64,000 nucleotides of DNA from Mameliella sp. CS4 (GTDB taxonomy: Bacteria > Pseudomonadota > Alphaproteobacteria > Rhodobacterales > Rhodobacteraceae). Where the stretch lies: positions 48,245 through 112,244 of the forward strand of contig NZ_JAHXRQ010000017.1 in the NCBI RefSeq assembly GCF_019392335.1, read 5' to 3'. Shown here piece after piece: positions 18,511 through 27,527 of the stretch. Under the pieces are notes generated by a model, which saw only the letters and a list, made by a program, of their open reading frames with translations, searched no databases and was not told where the DNA came from. The stretch's first letter is position 1, and each line of letters begins with the position of its first letter. Made by a program: the position numbers and the translations under genes.

Positions 18511-18792
18511 TTACTTTCCGACCCAGCCTGTATAGCTCTCGCCTTCGTCATTTTTGGCCGTGCAGGGGCTGCCGACCGTGCGCAACGGACCACTCAGAGG
18601 TGTGCGAAACGACTCGTTCACACACCGGTCACCCTTTTCGGTGACATGCAGGCAGGTGCCGGCGATCTGGACAAAGCCCGGCCCGCAGAAATCTGCGCAT
18701 CCCGCTTCGAGGCAGGTCTGGGCTGTCGCCGGAACGGGCATCGCAGCGCCGGACGCCGCGAGCACCGCCAATGATAGAAATTTCCTGAACAT
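18511..18792 (-). CDS. Small secreted cysteine-rich protein
   Basis: A 93-residue protein I cannot assign. MFRKFLSLAVLAASGAAMPVPATAQ is a clear Sec signal peptide, with likely cleavage after ATAQ. The mature ~68 residues hold six cysteines (TCLEAGCADFCGPG, TCLHV, RCVNES, SPCTAK), enough for three disulfides. It stands beside another small secreted gene of the same direction; the two are not similar. Confidence 0.6.
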   Translation of the reverse strand: MFRKFLSLAVLAASGAAMPVPATAQTCLEAGCADFCGPGFVQIAGTCLHVTEKGDRCVNESFRTPLSGPLRTVGSPCTAKNDEGESYTGWVGK

Positions 18793-18864
18793 GCAATTTC
18801 CTTTCGACGGGGACTGTCCCCTATAACGGACCCCGGGTGAGCGGGCCTCTCAAACTCTCAGCAC

Positions 18865-19203
18865 TCAATTTCCGAAGCAAACGGAAGCGCTTAGCGCGAC
18901 GAGCGCCTCACGAGGAACAGATTGCTTGCCCGGGTAATCCTGGTGGATAGCCTCCCACCTCCAGGTCGGTGAACCGCCACATTTGATGGTCAGGACGCCA
19001 CCGAAGTCCCCGATTTTTCCCTCGCCTTTGAAATTGACAGTGCAAGAGCCATCGCCGTTGGATCTCACGTTATCGACCCACCAGCTCTGAGAGTAAACGC
19101 CTTCGAGGTTTTCGGTATAGGCCCCGCCTTCCCAGCATTCCGCGTTTGCTGCCGATGATGCTAAAGCCCCGATCAACAGGGCAGCTCTCAGTGTGAAGGT
19201 CAT
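18865..19203 (-). CDS. Small secreted protein, hypothetical
   Basis: A 112-residue product with an N-terminal signal peptide (MTFTLRAALLIGALASSAANA) followed by ECWEGGAYTENLEGVYS. The mature part is rich in Gly, Trp and beta-type sequence and has four cysteines. The start at 19203 precedes the signal peptide directly; the open frame continues 43 codons upstream but that part lacks any family or export character. No recognised domain. The next gene downstream (18511-18792) is also a secreted cysteine-containing protein. Confidence 0.55.
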   Translation of the reverse strand: MTFTLRAALLIGALASSAANAECWEGGAYTENLEGVYSQSWWVDNVRSNGDGSCTVNFKGEGKIGDFGGVLTIKCGGSPTWRWEAIHQDYPGKQSVPREALVALSASVCFGN

Positions 19204-19649
19204 GACATCCGTTTCCAATTCTTTGTTTTGAACTAAACCAATATGCACCCACCAACAGCCGCGCATAGTCCGGTCTGGGCCGAAATTCCCCAAGCGGAAT
19301 GCCGTCCATGCGACGGAGGCGTCCGGTTGCACACACAGAGTAATCCTGTTGTGTGCGTCTCATGACCGCCCTTTGGGAAGACGGTACAGGAAAGCGTGAT
19401 GTATAGCGACTCCGTTCAGATCTGGGGCGGGAGGCTGTTCCAGCCTCCAGGCCCACTTCGGCGAATTGGCGGGAACGCGACCGACAGTGACCCGCCGCCA
19501 GCGCCGAAGAAGACGGGCCCCCGGCCGCTTGCCTGCGTGAGAGGCAGTGTGTGCGCCCTGTGTATGCCCGCAGGCTGTTCTGTGCGGGCGGACACTTTTC
19601 GCGCGGGTCCAGGTGGTCTACATATGGTCTGTTCATAAGGAGCAGACAC
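19204..19649. other. Intergenic region, no gene seen
   Basis: This 446-base gap separates the divergent secreted-protein gene and the C26 hydrolase gene. It holds a perfect eight-base hairpin with a three-base loop at 19430-19448 (GGAGGCTG / CAGCCTCC), with no T-run after it. It also holds a good ribosome-binding site AAGGAG seven bases before the start at 19650. I see no convincing coding frame. Confidence 0.5.
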
Positions 19650-20426
19650 ATGGCGCGCCCCCTCGTCGGCATCATCGGCAACCAGTACCTGATCAACGAT
19701 CAGTACCCGACCCACGCGGGTGGCACGATGAACTCCGAGGCCGTTTCCGAGGTGTCCCATTGCCTGCCGGTGGTGATCCCATCGGACCCGAGGTTGGTCA
19801 GCGTCGACGAATTGCTCGAATCCTTCGACGGGTTCGTTTTGACCGGCGGGCGCCCCAACGTCCACCCCGAGGAATACGGCGAGGAATGGACAGAGGCGCA
19901 CGGCCAGCCCGACCGCAACCGCGATGCCATCACCCTGCCGCTGGTACGTGCCTGCGTTCAGCGCGGCCAGCCATTCTTGGGAATCTGCCGGGGCTTCCAG
20001 GAGGTCAACGTGGCAATGGGCGGCTCTTTGTATCCCGAAATCCGCGACTTGCCGGGCCGGATGAACCACCGGATGCCGCCCGATGGTACACTGGAAGAGA
20101 AATTCGCCCTGCGCCACAAGGTTTCGCTGACCGAAGGGGGACCCTTCCAACAGTTGTTCGGGTCCACCGAGGTGATGACCAACACGCTGCACGGGCAGGG
20201 GATCAAGACCGCCGGGTCGCGCATCGTGATCGACGGGTTTGCGCCCGACGGCACGCCCGAGGCGATCTACATCAAGGACGCTCCGGGTTTTACCCTGGCG
20301 GTGCAGTGGCATCCGGAATGGAACGCCGCCAGCGATCCGGTGTCGCGGCCGTTGTTCGAGGCTTTCGGTGCCGCCGTCCATGACTGGGCGAAAAAGGGCG
20401 CCGAGGGGCTGCGCGTCGCGGGCTGA
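19650..20426 (+). CDS. Class I amidotransferase-like gamma-glutamyl hydrolase (peptidase C26)
   Basis: Glutamine-amidotransferase-fold hydrolase of the PuuD (gamma-glutamyl-GABA hydrolase) group, 258 residues. The nucleophile elbow is FLGICRGFQEVNVAMGGSL, with the catalytic Cys around residue 113, and the histidine partner is in VQWHPEW near residue 220. The start at 19650 follows a strong AAGGAG; the longer in-frame reading upstream is not protein-like. Substrate is likely a gamma-glutamyl amine, but no polyamine genes are alongside to confirm a putrescine role. Confidence 0.88.
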   Translation: MARPLVGIIGNQYLINDQYPTHAGGTMNSEAVSEVSHCLPVVIPSDPRLVSVDELLESFDGFVLTGGRPNVHPEEYGEEWTEAHGQPDRNRDAITLPLVRACVQRGQPFLGICRGFQEVNVAMGGSLYPEIRDLPGRMNHRMPPDGTLEEKFALRHKVSLTEGGPFQQLFGSTEVMTNTLHGQGIKTAGSRIVIDGFAPDGTPEAIYIKDAPGFTLAVQWHPEWNAASDPVSRPLFEAFGAAVHDWAKKGAEGLRVAG

Positions 20427-20453
20427 GGCCCGGTCAACCACTGACAGGTCACG

Positions 20454-20482
20454 AAAAAGCCCCTGCCGGGACGACAGGGGCT
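20454..20482 (-). terminator. Rho-independent terminator for the molybdenum hydroxylase operon
   Basis: Read on the minus strand, the stem AGCCCCTG pairs with CAGGGGCT across a nine-base loop and is followed by TTTTT. It lies about 170 bases past the stop codon of the large subunit at 20655. On the plus strand it has no T-run, so it mainly serves the minus-strand genes. Confidence 0.75.
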
Positions 20483-20654
20483 GGAAATCGTTAAAAAATG
20501 CCCGAGAACAGTCTTACGGGTCTGTCCTATACTTTAGGGTATATTTCCCGATTTGCCTAGCCAATCTGGCATTGCCGTGGCGTCCCCCCGGAAAATCGGT
20601 TTTCCGCCGCTCCGGGGGCGGAAGGGCGCCCGACATGGGGCCGGGCGCGGGCGA

Positions 20655-22892
20655 TCAGACGTAGAAATCAAAGGCCTCGTTCAGCGGCAGGTCCCGCACA
20701 CGCTTGCCCGTCAGGTCAAAGAGCGCGTTGGCCAGCGCCGGTGCGGCAGGGGGTGTGCCGACCTCGCCGATCCCGTTCAACCGCTCCTGGTTTTCCAGGA
20801 TCTGTACCTGCGTGCGCGGCATCTGCGCCATGCGCAGCGGCTCGTAATCCGGGAAGTTCTTCTGTTCCACGACGCCGCCCGCGAATGTCACCTCTTCGCC
20901 CATCGCGGCAGACAGGCCATAGGCCATCGCCCCGGTCAGCTGCGCCTCGATGATCGACGGGTCCAGTGCGACGCCCGGGTCGGCGGCGATCCAGGCATCG
21001 GTCAGCCGGATCAGGCCGTCCTCGTCGCGCACCTCGATCACCATCGCCGTGGGCGTGCCGAAACTGTAGACCATCGCCAGCCCACGCCCGACGCCGTCTT
21101 CGGTCTTGCCGGTCCAGCCGGACATGTCGCGCACCGCCTCCAGCGCGTAGAAGGCGGGCAGCCATTCGTCGCGCGTCAGCTTCAGCCGCATTTCCAGCGG
21201 ATCGGCCCCGGCGGCATGTGCGAGTTCATCCATGAAACACTCGTGGAAGAACCCGTTGAAGCTGGCCCCGACAGAACGCCAGAACCCCAGCGGCGGCACG
21301 ATCTCGGCCTTGTGGCCCGCGACGCGGTAGTTCGGAATGCCGTAGGGCTGGTTGTAGATGCCGTCGACGATGCCCTTGTCCGGACCGCCCGGCGCAAAGC
21401 CGACCCAACGCTGCAGCGCCTGTTCCGCGATCGAGGGCGAGGCGACCTTCGCATCGAAGGCCACCGGCGCGCCATCGGCCACGGCGCCCGTGATCCGCGC
21501 GATGGCAGGCGGGCGATAGTAGTCGTGGGTCATGTCCTCTTCGCGCGACCAGGTGACATTGACCGGCGTGCCGGGCATGGCCTTGGCGACCTTGGTGGCC
21601 ACCACCGCGTAGTCGAATTCACCCCGGCGGCCAAAGCCGCCGCCCATCAGCGTCACGTTCACCTCGACCTCTTCGGGGTCGATCCCGGCCTCTGCGGCGC
21701 AGGCATCGCGCAGAAAGGTCGGCCCCTGGTTGCCGCACCAAAGCCGAAGGTGCTGACCGTCGAACCAGGCGGTGGCGTTCATCGGCTCCATCGTGGCATG
21801 GGCCAGGAAAGGCACGCGGTATTCGGCCTCGACCGAGGTCGCGCCCGAGGGCAGCCTTTCGGGATTGCCGTCGTCGCGCAGCACCGAATCCGGCTCGGCA
21901 TCGAATGCCGCCTCGACCGCCGCCACCAGGGCCTCGGTGGTTTCGGGGTAGGGGGCGGGGTCCCATTCGACCTCGATGGCATCGACCGCCTGCTGGGCCA
22001 GCCAGGTGTTGGTGGCGATCACCGCCAGCCCGTCGCCCAGGTCGACCACCTTTTCGACACCGGGCATGCGACCGGCATCGAAGGCGTCATAACTTTTCAT
22101 CCCGCCGCGCGTGGGCGATTGGCGTACCGCGGCAAAGCGCATTCCGGGCAGGCGGGTGTCGATGCCGAACTGTGCGGTCCCGGTGGACTTGCCCAGCATG
22201 TCGACCCGCGGCAGCGAAGTGCCCAGCAGCTTCCATTCGCTGCGCTCGCGCAGCTCGATCCGGGGCGGCTCGACCTCCGCCGCCTCGGCGGCAAGCTCGG
22301 TATAGGGGATCGCGGTGCCGTCCGGGGCGATCACGGCGCCGTTTTCCGTGCGCAACTCGACCACGCCGACGTTCAGCCGCTTGGCGGCGGCGGTCTTCAG
22401 CATCTCGCGGGCGGCGGCGCCGGTGACGCGCATCCGCTCGTACCCGTCCTTCATGGCCGTGGACCCGCCGGTGACCTGCATCGAGAACACCTTGCCCAGA
22501 ACGCCCATCATCTCGCCCAGCGAATTCTGAAAGGCGGAGGCGTCATAACCTTTGTGCGTCTGGCCCTCGCCCATGAGGGCGCTGTTGTAATAGGCCTGCG
22601 CGGGCGGGCCGTGGATCACGCGCACATCCTCCCAGGCCAGGTCCATCTCCTCGGCGATCAGGGCGGCCCAAGTGGTCATGGTGCCCTGTCCCATCTCGGC
22701 GCGGGGGGCGACAAGGGTCACGCCCTCGCCGTCGATCAGGACAAAGGCGTTGAGGCTGGTCTCGCCTTCGGCGGGTTTCAGCGGGTTGGGGGCGGGGCGA
22801 CTGACGTACCAGGCGCCAAAGGCGGCGCCCCCGGCGACGGCCACGGCGCCGAAGAGGAACGTGCGGCGGGCGATCTTTCCGATCCGGGACAT
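20655..22892 (-). CDS. Molybdopterin-binding subunit of a membrane-type xanthine dehydrogenase family enzyme
   Basis: Large catalytic subunit of the isoquinoline 1-oxidoreductase (IorB) branch of molybdenum hydroxylases, 745 residues. The N-terminus has a twin-arginine motif (ARRTFLFGAVAVAGGAAFG), which points to export or anchoring through Tat. Conserved molybdopterin contacts include VTLMGGGFGRRGEFD (residues about 410-425) and GEVGTPPAAPALANAL near the C-terminus. The partner 2Fe-2S subunit is just upstream. These enzymes hydroxylate N-heterocycles or oxidise aldehydes; the substrate here is unknown. A divergent TetR gene probably controls the pair. Confidence 0.9.
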   Translation of the reverse strand: MSRIGKIARRTFLFGAVAVAGGAAFGAWYVSRPAPNPLKPAEGETSLNAFVLIDGEGVTLVAPRAEMGQGTMTTWAALIAEEMDLAWEDVRVIHGPPAQAYYNSALMGEGQTHKGYDASAFQNSLGEMMGVLGKVFSMQVTGGSTAMKDGYERMRVTGAAAREMLKTAAAKRLNVGVVELRTENGAVIAPDGTAIPYTELAAEAAEVEPPRIELRERSEWKLLGTSLPRVDMLGKSTGTAQFGIDTRLPGMRFAAVRQSPTRGGMKSYDAFDAGRMPGVEKVVDLGDGLAVIATNTWLAQQAVDAIEVEWDPAPYPETTEALVAAVEAAFDAEPDSVLRDDGNPERLPSGATSVEAEYRVPFLAHATMEPMNATAWFDGQHLRLWCGNQGPTFLRDACAAEAGIDPEEVEVNVTLMGGGFGRRGEFDYAVVATKVAKAMPGTPVNVTWSREEDMTHDYYRPPAIARITGAVADGAPVAFDAKVASPSIAEQALQRWVGFAPGGPDKGIVDGIYNQPYGIPNYRVAGHKAEIVPPLGFWRSVGASFNGFFHECFMDELAHAAGADPLEMRLKLTRDEWLPAFYALEAVRDMSGWTGKTEDGVGRGLAMVYSFGTPTAMVIEVRDEDGLIRLTDAWIAADPGVALDPSIIEAQLTGAMAYGLSAAMGEEVTFAGGVVEQKNFPDYEPLRMAQMPRTQVQILENQERLNGIGEVGTPPAAPALANALFDLTGKRVRDLPLNEAFDFYV

Positions 22893-22895
22893 GGC

Positions 22896-23351
22896 TCAGG
22901 CTCCTTGGGCGGCGGATTTGATGGCGGCGCGGATGCGCGGGTAGGTGCCGCAGCGGCAGAGGTTGCCGTTCATGGCCGCGTCGATGTCGTCATCCGTGGG
23001 GTTCGGGGTTTCCGCCAGCAGCGCGGCGGCCTGCATGATCTGGCCGGACTGGCAGTACCCGCATTGCGCCACCTGGTGATCCACCCAGGCCTGTTGCAGC
23101 CGGTGCAGGGCATCCGGCGTGCCCAGCCCCTCGATCGTCGTGACCTCGCCCCAGACATCGCCCACCGGCACCTGGCAGCTGCGCACCGCCTCGCCGTCGA
23201 TATGCACCGTGCAGGCGCCGCAGGCCGCGACACCGCAGCCGAACTTGGTTCCGGTCAGGTTCAGCGCATCGCGCAGCGCCCAGAGCAGAGGCACCTCGTC
23301 GGGCAGGTCCACCTCATGCGAGGTGCCGTTGACGGTGAGCGTGGTGGCCAT
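22896..23351 (-). CDS. 2Fe-2S subunit of the molybdenum hydroxylase
   Basis: Small electron-transfer subunit, 151 residues, with two 2Fe-2S clusters. CGVAACGACTV in the plant-ferredoxin-like N-terminal domain binds one cluster, and CGYCQSG plus CRCGTY in the C-terminal helical domain bind the second. I take the start at 23351 because GAGGACGAC lies just upstream; 23378 would add nine residues. It precedes the large subunit with three bases between, so the two are one operon. Confidence 0.92.
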   Translation of the reverse strand: MATTLTVNGTSHEVDLPDEVPLLWALRDALNLTGTKFGCGVAACGACTVHIDGEAVRSCQVPVGDVWGEVTTIEGLGTPDALHRLQQAWVDHQVAQCGYCQSGQIMQAAALLAETPNPTDDDIDAAMNGNLCRCGTYPRIRAAIKSAAQGA

Positions 23352-23399
23352 GTCGTCCTCCTGGTCGGTTTGTGACAAAATGGGAGAAATGTGTCAGGG

Positions 23400-23411
23400 T
23401 GTCAATTGACA
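23400..23411. promoter_or_regulatory. Palindromic operator in the tetR / hydroxylase divergent promoter
   Basis: TGTCAATTGACA is a perfect 12-base palindrome lying between the two divergent starts (23351 and 23442). Extra TGTCA or TGACA half sites occur at about 23372, 23392 and 23427. Each side contains a TTGACA-like -35 element; on the minus strand CATTTT lies 17 bases further on. This is a good candidate for the TetR operator and for both promoters. It is a prediction from sequence only. Confidence 0.55.
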
Positions 23412-23441
23412 GTTTTGCGTATTTTTGTCAGGACTGGTTTC

Positions 23442-24020
23442 ATGATGGATGCACCGCAAGGCGATCAGGTCAAGCAAGAGGCGATCATGGCGGCCGCCAT
23501 GGCGGTGATGTGCCAATATGGCTTCCGCCGTACCTCGATGGAGGACATAGCCCGCGCCGCTGGCATGTCCCGCCCTGCGCTCTACCAGCATTTCCGCAAC
23601 AAGGAAGACATCGCCCGCCGCATGGTCGACGTCTATTTCGAGACCGCCGCAAAAGCCGTGGCCGAGGTGCTGGCGGAGGATGGCCCGGTTGCGGACCTGC
23701 TGGCGCGGGCCTTCGCGGCCAAGACCGGGCCGCTGCTCCGCGAGATGCTCGAAAGCCCGCATGGCGCCGACCTGCTTGACCTCAAGGACAGCCATGCCCG
23801 GGACGAGGTCGCGGCGGGCACCGTGCGCCTGACCGGCGTCTTCGCGGCCTGGCTGGCGCGGGAGGTCCAGAGGGGCAGGGTGGTGCTGGAGGGCACGCCC
23901 GAGGAGACGGCGGCGCTGATCCTTGGCGCGCTCGACGGCATCAAGCAGCCGCCGTTCGAACAGTTCGAAGCACAGCGCGCCCGGCTTGCGCGGTTGCTGG
24001 CGCGCGGTCTGACAGAGTGA
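23442..24020 (+). CDS. TetR/AcrR family regulator
   Basis: DNA-binding repressor-type regulator of 192 residues. The N-terminal helix-turn-helix is clear: FRRTSMEDIARAAGMSRPAL followed by YQHFRNKEDIARRMVD (residues about 28-65). The C-terminal ligand-binding part is not recognisable by substrate. It is divergent from the molybdenum hydroxylase genes with a palindromic site between, so it likely controls them and itself. The start at 23442 gives MMDAPQGD; the upstream in-frame part runs through the operator and is unlikely to be translated. Confidence 0.88.
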   Translation: MMDAPQGDQVKQEAIMAAAMAVMCQYGFRRTSMEDIARAAGMSRPALYQHFRNKEDIARRMVDVYFETAAKAVAEVLAEDGPVADLLARAFAAKTGPLLREMLESPHGADLLDLKDSHARDEVAAGTVRLTGVFAAWLAREVQRGRVVLEGTPEETAALILGALDGIKQPPFEQFEAQRARLARLLARGLTE

Positions 24021-24273
24021 TGCTGGCGCACAGATCCCGATTATCGGGTCGTTTGCGCATGATTTCGGACGAACAAGGCGAATATCTTAGGGAAGCGCGT
24101 CCGCTCGGGGTAGTCTTGCCTTGCGGGTGGTCGTCCCGGCAGGCCTTTGGTTTGCTGTTCTGTTGCCCGTGTCGTACGCCCAAGTCATTGCGGGGATGAA
24201 ACCCCCATGTCGTGCGATGCATTGCGCATCTTTCCAGGTTTCATCTGGTGGTGCGACTGCGAAGGAACACGAC

Positions 24274-24600
24274 ATGCCTCTTGGATTTTCCCGCCTCATC
24301 GCGACGCTGTTGCTGGCCGTCTTGCCGATTGCCCCGGCTTTGGCAGGTCCGCCGACCGGTGCGGCTGCCCTGTCGGTCGACGGACTGTCGATCATCCTGG
24401 CCGCCGGTGCATCGCAATGCGATGACAGGTGCATGAACGGTTACGATCAATGTGTGGCCAACGGACTGGCGGCGCAGTCGGTGGCCGATGACGAAGTCGT
24501 CTACGAAGAGTGCAGTTTGACACTGAGCCAATGTCGGGACGTTTGCGTGAGCCAAGGGGCTTGCATCATGTCCGACTCGGGGTTTGTGCTCTGCCCCTGA
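24274..24600 (+). CDS. Small secreted protein with mirrored Cx3C motifs
   Basis: A 108-residue protein with a signal peptide (MPLGFSRLIATLLLAVLPIAPALA) and AAGGAA before its start. The mature part has the order CDDRC, then Cx6C, a stretch of about 14 residues, then a Cx6C and CRDVC. The spacing is near-symmetric, as in helical hairpins held by two disulfides. Two more cysteines follow at the C-terminus. I know no named family for it. The upstream in-frame extension from 24121 is not protein-like. Confidence 0.6.
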   Translation: MPLGFSRLIATLLLAVLPIAPALAGPPTGAAALSVDGLSIILAAGASQCDDRCMNGYDQCVANGLAAQSVADDEVVYEECSLTLSQCRDVCVSQGACIMSDSGFVLCP

Positions 24601-24677
24601 CGAAGGCTGGGACGGGCCTGAATGCTGCTGATTGAAGCTGCCGGGCCGACCCGGTCGGGCGGTCGCCACGTCGGGTG

Positions 24678-25367
24678 TCAGTAGGCGCGGTCGCCGAACC
24701 ACTCGCCCTTGCGGCCGTTGATCGGGTCTTCCCAGGTGCCTTCCCAGTGGTCGCAGCTCTTCAACTGCAGGTCGAAGGTTCCCTTGCCGTCGTCCTGCCG
24801 CCACTCCCCGACAAGGCGGGTCCCGTCCTGAAGGGTGCCGGTGATATGTCCGTTTTTCCAGTCATAGGTGCCGTCAAACACCGTCCCCTTGTCGTCGATG
24901 CGCATCGGCGTGGTCGAGCCTTCGCCCTGCGTCCAGGAGGTTTTCCAGTCGCCAGCAAAACTGCAGTAGGGCTGATGATCCCGGGCAGTCGAGTCGTCGC
25001 AATGCGGCGCGTCGACCATGTAGGACAGGCCAAAATCGACGGCGTCGAAGGTCACTTCGTAGTATTTTCCGGAATAGACGACGACGGATTTCACGACCTT
25101 CGGGGCCTTGGACACACAGGGGGCGATGGCCGTGTAGAATTCATAGCCGGGAAAGGTCCGGTATGAGGCTTCGCTGTGCGGGGCCAGCATCACGCCCTTG
25201 GAAAAGGGCAAGATCGCATTTCCCCAAACATGCAGACTGGCATCCGTCCTGTTGATCACCACAAGCCGCGCGGCATCGTCCTCGGCCCGCGCGACGCCGT
25301 TTCCCATCACGGTGACGGCAATCAGTACCGCAAGCGCAATCAGCCCGTTCCGAAACAGTCCAGACAT
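24678..25367 (-). CDS. Hypothetical secreted protein, two-part
   Basis: A 229-residue exported protein with a signal peptide (FRNGLIALAVLIAVTVMGNGVARA). The first part, RLVVINRTDASLHVWGNAILPF, looks like a beta-sandwich. The second part, from about residue 140, alternates short beta strands of the type GTVFDGTYDWKNGHITGTLQDG, as in small beta-barrels of extracellular proteins that bind lipids or metabolites. Four cysteines are in the mature region. I cannot assign a function; it is a single-gene transcript by position. Confidence 0.65.
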   Translation of the reverse strand: MSGLFRNGLIALAVLIAVTVMGNGVARAEDDAARLVVINRTDASLHVWGNAILPFSKGVMLAPHSEASYRTFPGYEFYTAIAPCVSKAPKVVKSVVVYSGKYYEVTFDAVDFGLSYMVDAPHCDDSTARDHQPYCSFAGDWKTSWTQGEGSTTPMRIDDKGTVFDGTYDWKNGHITGTLQDGTRLVGEWRQDDGKGTFDLQLKSCDHWEGTWEDPINGRKGEWFGDRAY

Positions 25368-25699
25368 CGAAGTCTCCTCCTCAATCTCGCGCTACGGGGT
25401 CGTATTCGCCCCGTCCCTGTCGCCGTCCGGCCTTTGGATCAGGGCGCTGACCCGGCCCGGCGACAAACCCTTGTCCGCCGCCGTACGACGGACGGGCGGT
25501 GACAGGCCCCGTCTGGAGAACGGCGGGTGACATTTCGCGCCAAGGGCGGACCCGGCTCAGGGTGCAAACCGGGCAAGGTCCTTGATCTTGTCACAGGATG
25601 TCGCGCAGCGGCGTCCGTCACATTGACCTGCGTCAAGTGTCGGGTCTGCCACCTGCGCTGAGGCGTCTCGGGCCAACCGCCGCAAGCGAAAATGGGGCG
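25368..25699. other. Intergenic region, no gene seen
   Basis: This 332-base gap lies between two minus-strand genes. Its first bases carry the upstream region of the secreted-protein gene at 24678-25367, including AGGAGGAGAC just before that start on the minus strand. The rest is GC-rich and contains no frame I would call, no T-run terminator and no clear repeat. Confidence 0.5.
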
Positions 25700-26449
25700 T
25701 CAGATCTCGCCGCCCGCGATCTGGATTGCCTGTCCATTCACGCTGCCCGAGGCCTCGTGGCAGAGCCAGACCGCCGCCTGCGCCACTTCTTCCGGCGCGA
25801 TCAACCGGCCATGCGGGTTCACATCCACCATCGCGGCGCGGGCCTCTGCCTCGGACCAGCCGGTGCGCTCCATGATGTTGCCGACATTCATGGTCACGAT
25901 ATCCGTGTCCACGTAAGCGGGGCACAGCGCGTTGAAGGTAAAAGGCTTTCTGGCGTAATCTGCGGCCAGAGCCCGGATCAGCCCCATGAGCGCGTGTTTC
26001 GAGGCGGTATAGGTCGGTGCGCCTTTCAGCCCCTTGATCCCGGCAATCGAGGACACCGCGATCACCCGGCCCCAGTCGGTTTCGACCATGCTTTTCAGGC
26101 ATTCGCGGATGGTCAGAAAGGCGCCGTCGACATTGGTGGCCATCATGGTCCGCCAGAATTCCATGTCCGTCTTGAGGATCGACCGCCCCTCGGCGATCCC
26201 GGCGTTGGGCACGCAGATCTGAACCGGCCCGCGTGCGGCGACGGCCTCGCCCACTCCATGAATGACCGCGGTTTCATCCATCACGTCCATCGAGATCGGA
26301 AAGATCCGGTCGCCCCGCGCGGCCTCCAGCCGCTCGGCGTTGCGGCCGGTGATCGTGACCAGGGCGCCCTCGGCCGCCAGCGCCTGCGCGATGGCCAGCC
26401 CGATGCCGCTGCCGCCGCCGGTGATCAGCGCGTGTTTGCCTTCAATCAT
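25700..26449 (-). CDS. Short-chain dehydrogenase/reductase
   Basis: NAD(P)-dependent oxidoreductase of the classical SDR family, 249 residues. The cofactor motif is TGGGSGIG at residues about 10-17, the NAG motif is VPNAGIAEG, and the catalytic Ser, Tyr and Lys are in VSSIAGIKG and YTASKHAL. The late CPAYVDTDIV resembles 3-hydroxybutyrate dehydrogenases and related beta-hydroxyacyl enzymes. Substrate cannot be assigned. It is divergent from the MBL-fold gene. Confidence 0.9.
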   Translation of the reverse strand: MIEGKHALITGGGSGIGLAIAQALAAEGALVTITGRNAERLEAARGDRIFPISMDVMDETAVIHGVGEAVAARGPVQICVPNAGIAEGRSILKTDMEFWRTMMATNVDGAFLTIRECLKSMVETDWGRVIAVSSIAGIKGLKGAPTYTASKHALMGLIRALAADYARKPFTFNALCPAYVDTDIVTMNVGNIMERTGWSEAEARAAMVDVNPHGRLIAPEEVAQAAVWLCHEASGSVNGQAIQIAGGEI

Positions 26450-26573
26450 TTCTGCCTCCCTCTTGCGGGGTGAACCCTACCGCGCCGCCGCGCTGTGACA
26501 AGAGGTCCGCGACAGGTTGCTTGGCAATGCTATTCACGCATGCGAATATGATTTGGATTTTCGGGAGGATCTC

Positions 26574-27527
26574 ATGAACACACGTTTTGCCCTGACCACG
26601 GCACTGGTTCTGGCGGCCGCTGCCGCACAGGCCAGCGAGGATATCGCCGACAAGTACCCGCAGTCCGAGCTTTACGACAAGCCGGTCGAAGTCATCCCGC
26701 ATGTCTTCTCGGCCATCGGCGCGACGGCGCCGCCGACCTATGAAAACTCGGGCCACAACAACAACCTGTCCTTTGTTGTGACCAGCGACGGGGTGGTGGT
26801 CGTCAACGGTGGCGCCTCGGCGCGGCTGGCGAAGGCCCTGCATGACGAGATCAAGGCCGTCACCGACCAGCCGGTGAAACTGGTCATCAACGAGAACGGG
26901 CAGGGCCATGCCATGCTCGGCAATTCCTACTGGGCCGACCTGGGGGTCGACATCCTCGCCCATGCAGAGGCCATCGAGGAGGTCGAGGAAAACGGCGATT
27001 TCATCCTGCAGGGGATGCAGCGCTACAACCAGGACAAGGCCGAGGGCACCCGTGTTGTCGTGCCGAACATGTCCTTCGACGATGAATACGCCTTTACCCT
27101 GGGCGAGGTCGAATTCCACATCCTGCATCTTGGCTCTGCGCATGGGCCGGGCGACACGCAGGTCTGGATTCCGCAATGGGGCATCGTGATCGCCGGCGAC
27201 ATCGCCTTTCACGAACGCATGCCGCCGATCTTTGCCGACACCTGCACCAGCTGCTGGATCGAGACCTTCGACGGCCCCTTTGCCGGGCTGGGCGCGACCT
27301 ATGTCATTCCCGGCCACGGCCATCCGACCAACATGGCGCAGGTGACGCGCTATACCTCGGAGTACCTCAAGGACCTGCGCGCCAAGATCGGCGACCATAT
27401 CGACGCGGGCGGCGACCTGTCCGAGGCCTATTACATCGACCAATCCAACTGGGCGCATCTCGACACTTTCGAGGAACTGGCCACCAAGAACGCGGGACGC
27501 GTTTTTGAAGAGATGGAGTGGGAATAA
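26574..27527 (+). CDS. Secreted metallo-beta-lactamase-fold protein with a degenerate metal site
   Basis: A 317-residue protein with a signal peptide (MNTRFALTTALVLAAAAAQA) and an MBL fold. The usual HxHxDH metal motif is replaced by ENGQGH inside LVINENGQGHAMLGNSYW, so only one of its ligands remains. The later ligand motifs are present: LHLGSAHGPGDTQV, VIAGDIAFH and VIPGHGHP. GGGAGGA precedes the start. A rhodanese gene and a methyltransferase gene follow in the same direction. Similar periplasmic MBL proteins act on thiol or sulfur compounds, but whether this one is catalytic is uncertain. Confidence 0.82.
   Translation: MNTRFALTTALVLAAAAAQASEDIADKYPQSELYDKPVEVIPHVFSAIGATAPPTYENSGHNNNLSFVVTSDGVVVVNGGASARLAKALHDEIKAVTDQPVKLVINENGQGHAMLGNSYWADLGVDILAHAEAIEEVEENGDFILQGMQRYNQDKAEGTRVVVPNMSFDDEYAFTLGEVEFHILHLGSAHGPGDTQVWIPQWGIVIAGDIAFHERMPPIFADTCTSCWIETFDGPFAGLGATYVIPGHGHPTNMAQVTRYTSEYLKDLRAKIGDHIDAGGDLSEAYYIDQSNWAHLDTFEELATKNAGRVFEEMEWE

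Noticed and set aside
20553..23375. A 940-codon plus-strand frame opposite the molybdenum hydroxylase genes
   Set aside because: It is antisense to two clear genes and rich in His/Gly/Arg as expected of shadow frames.
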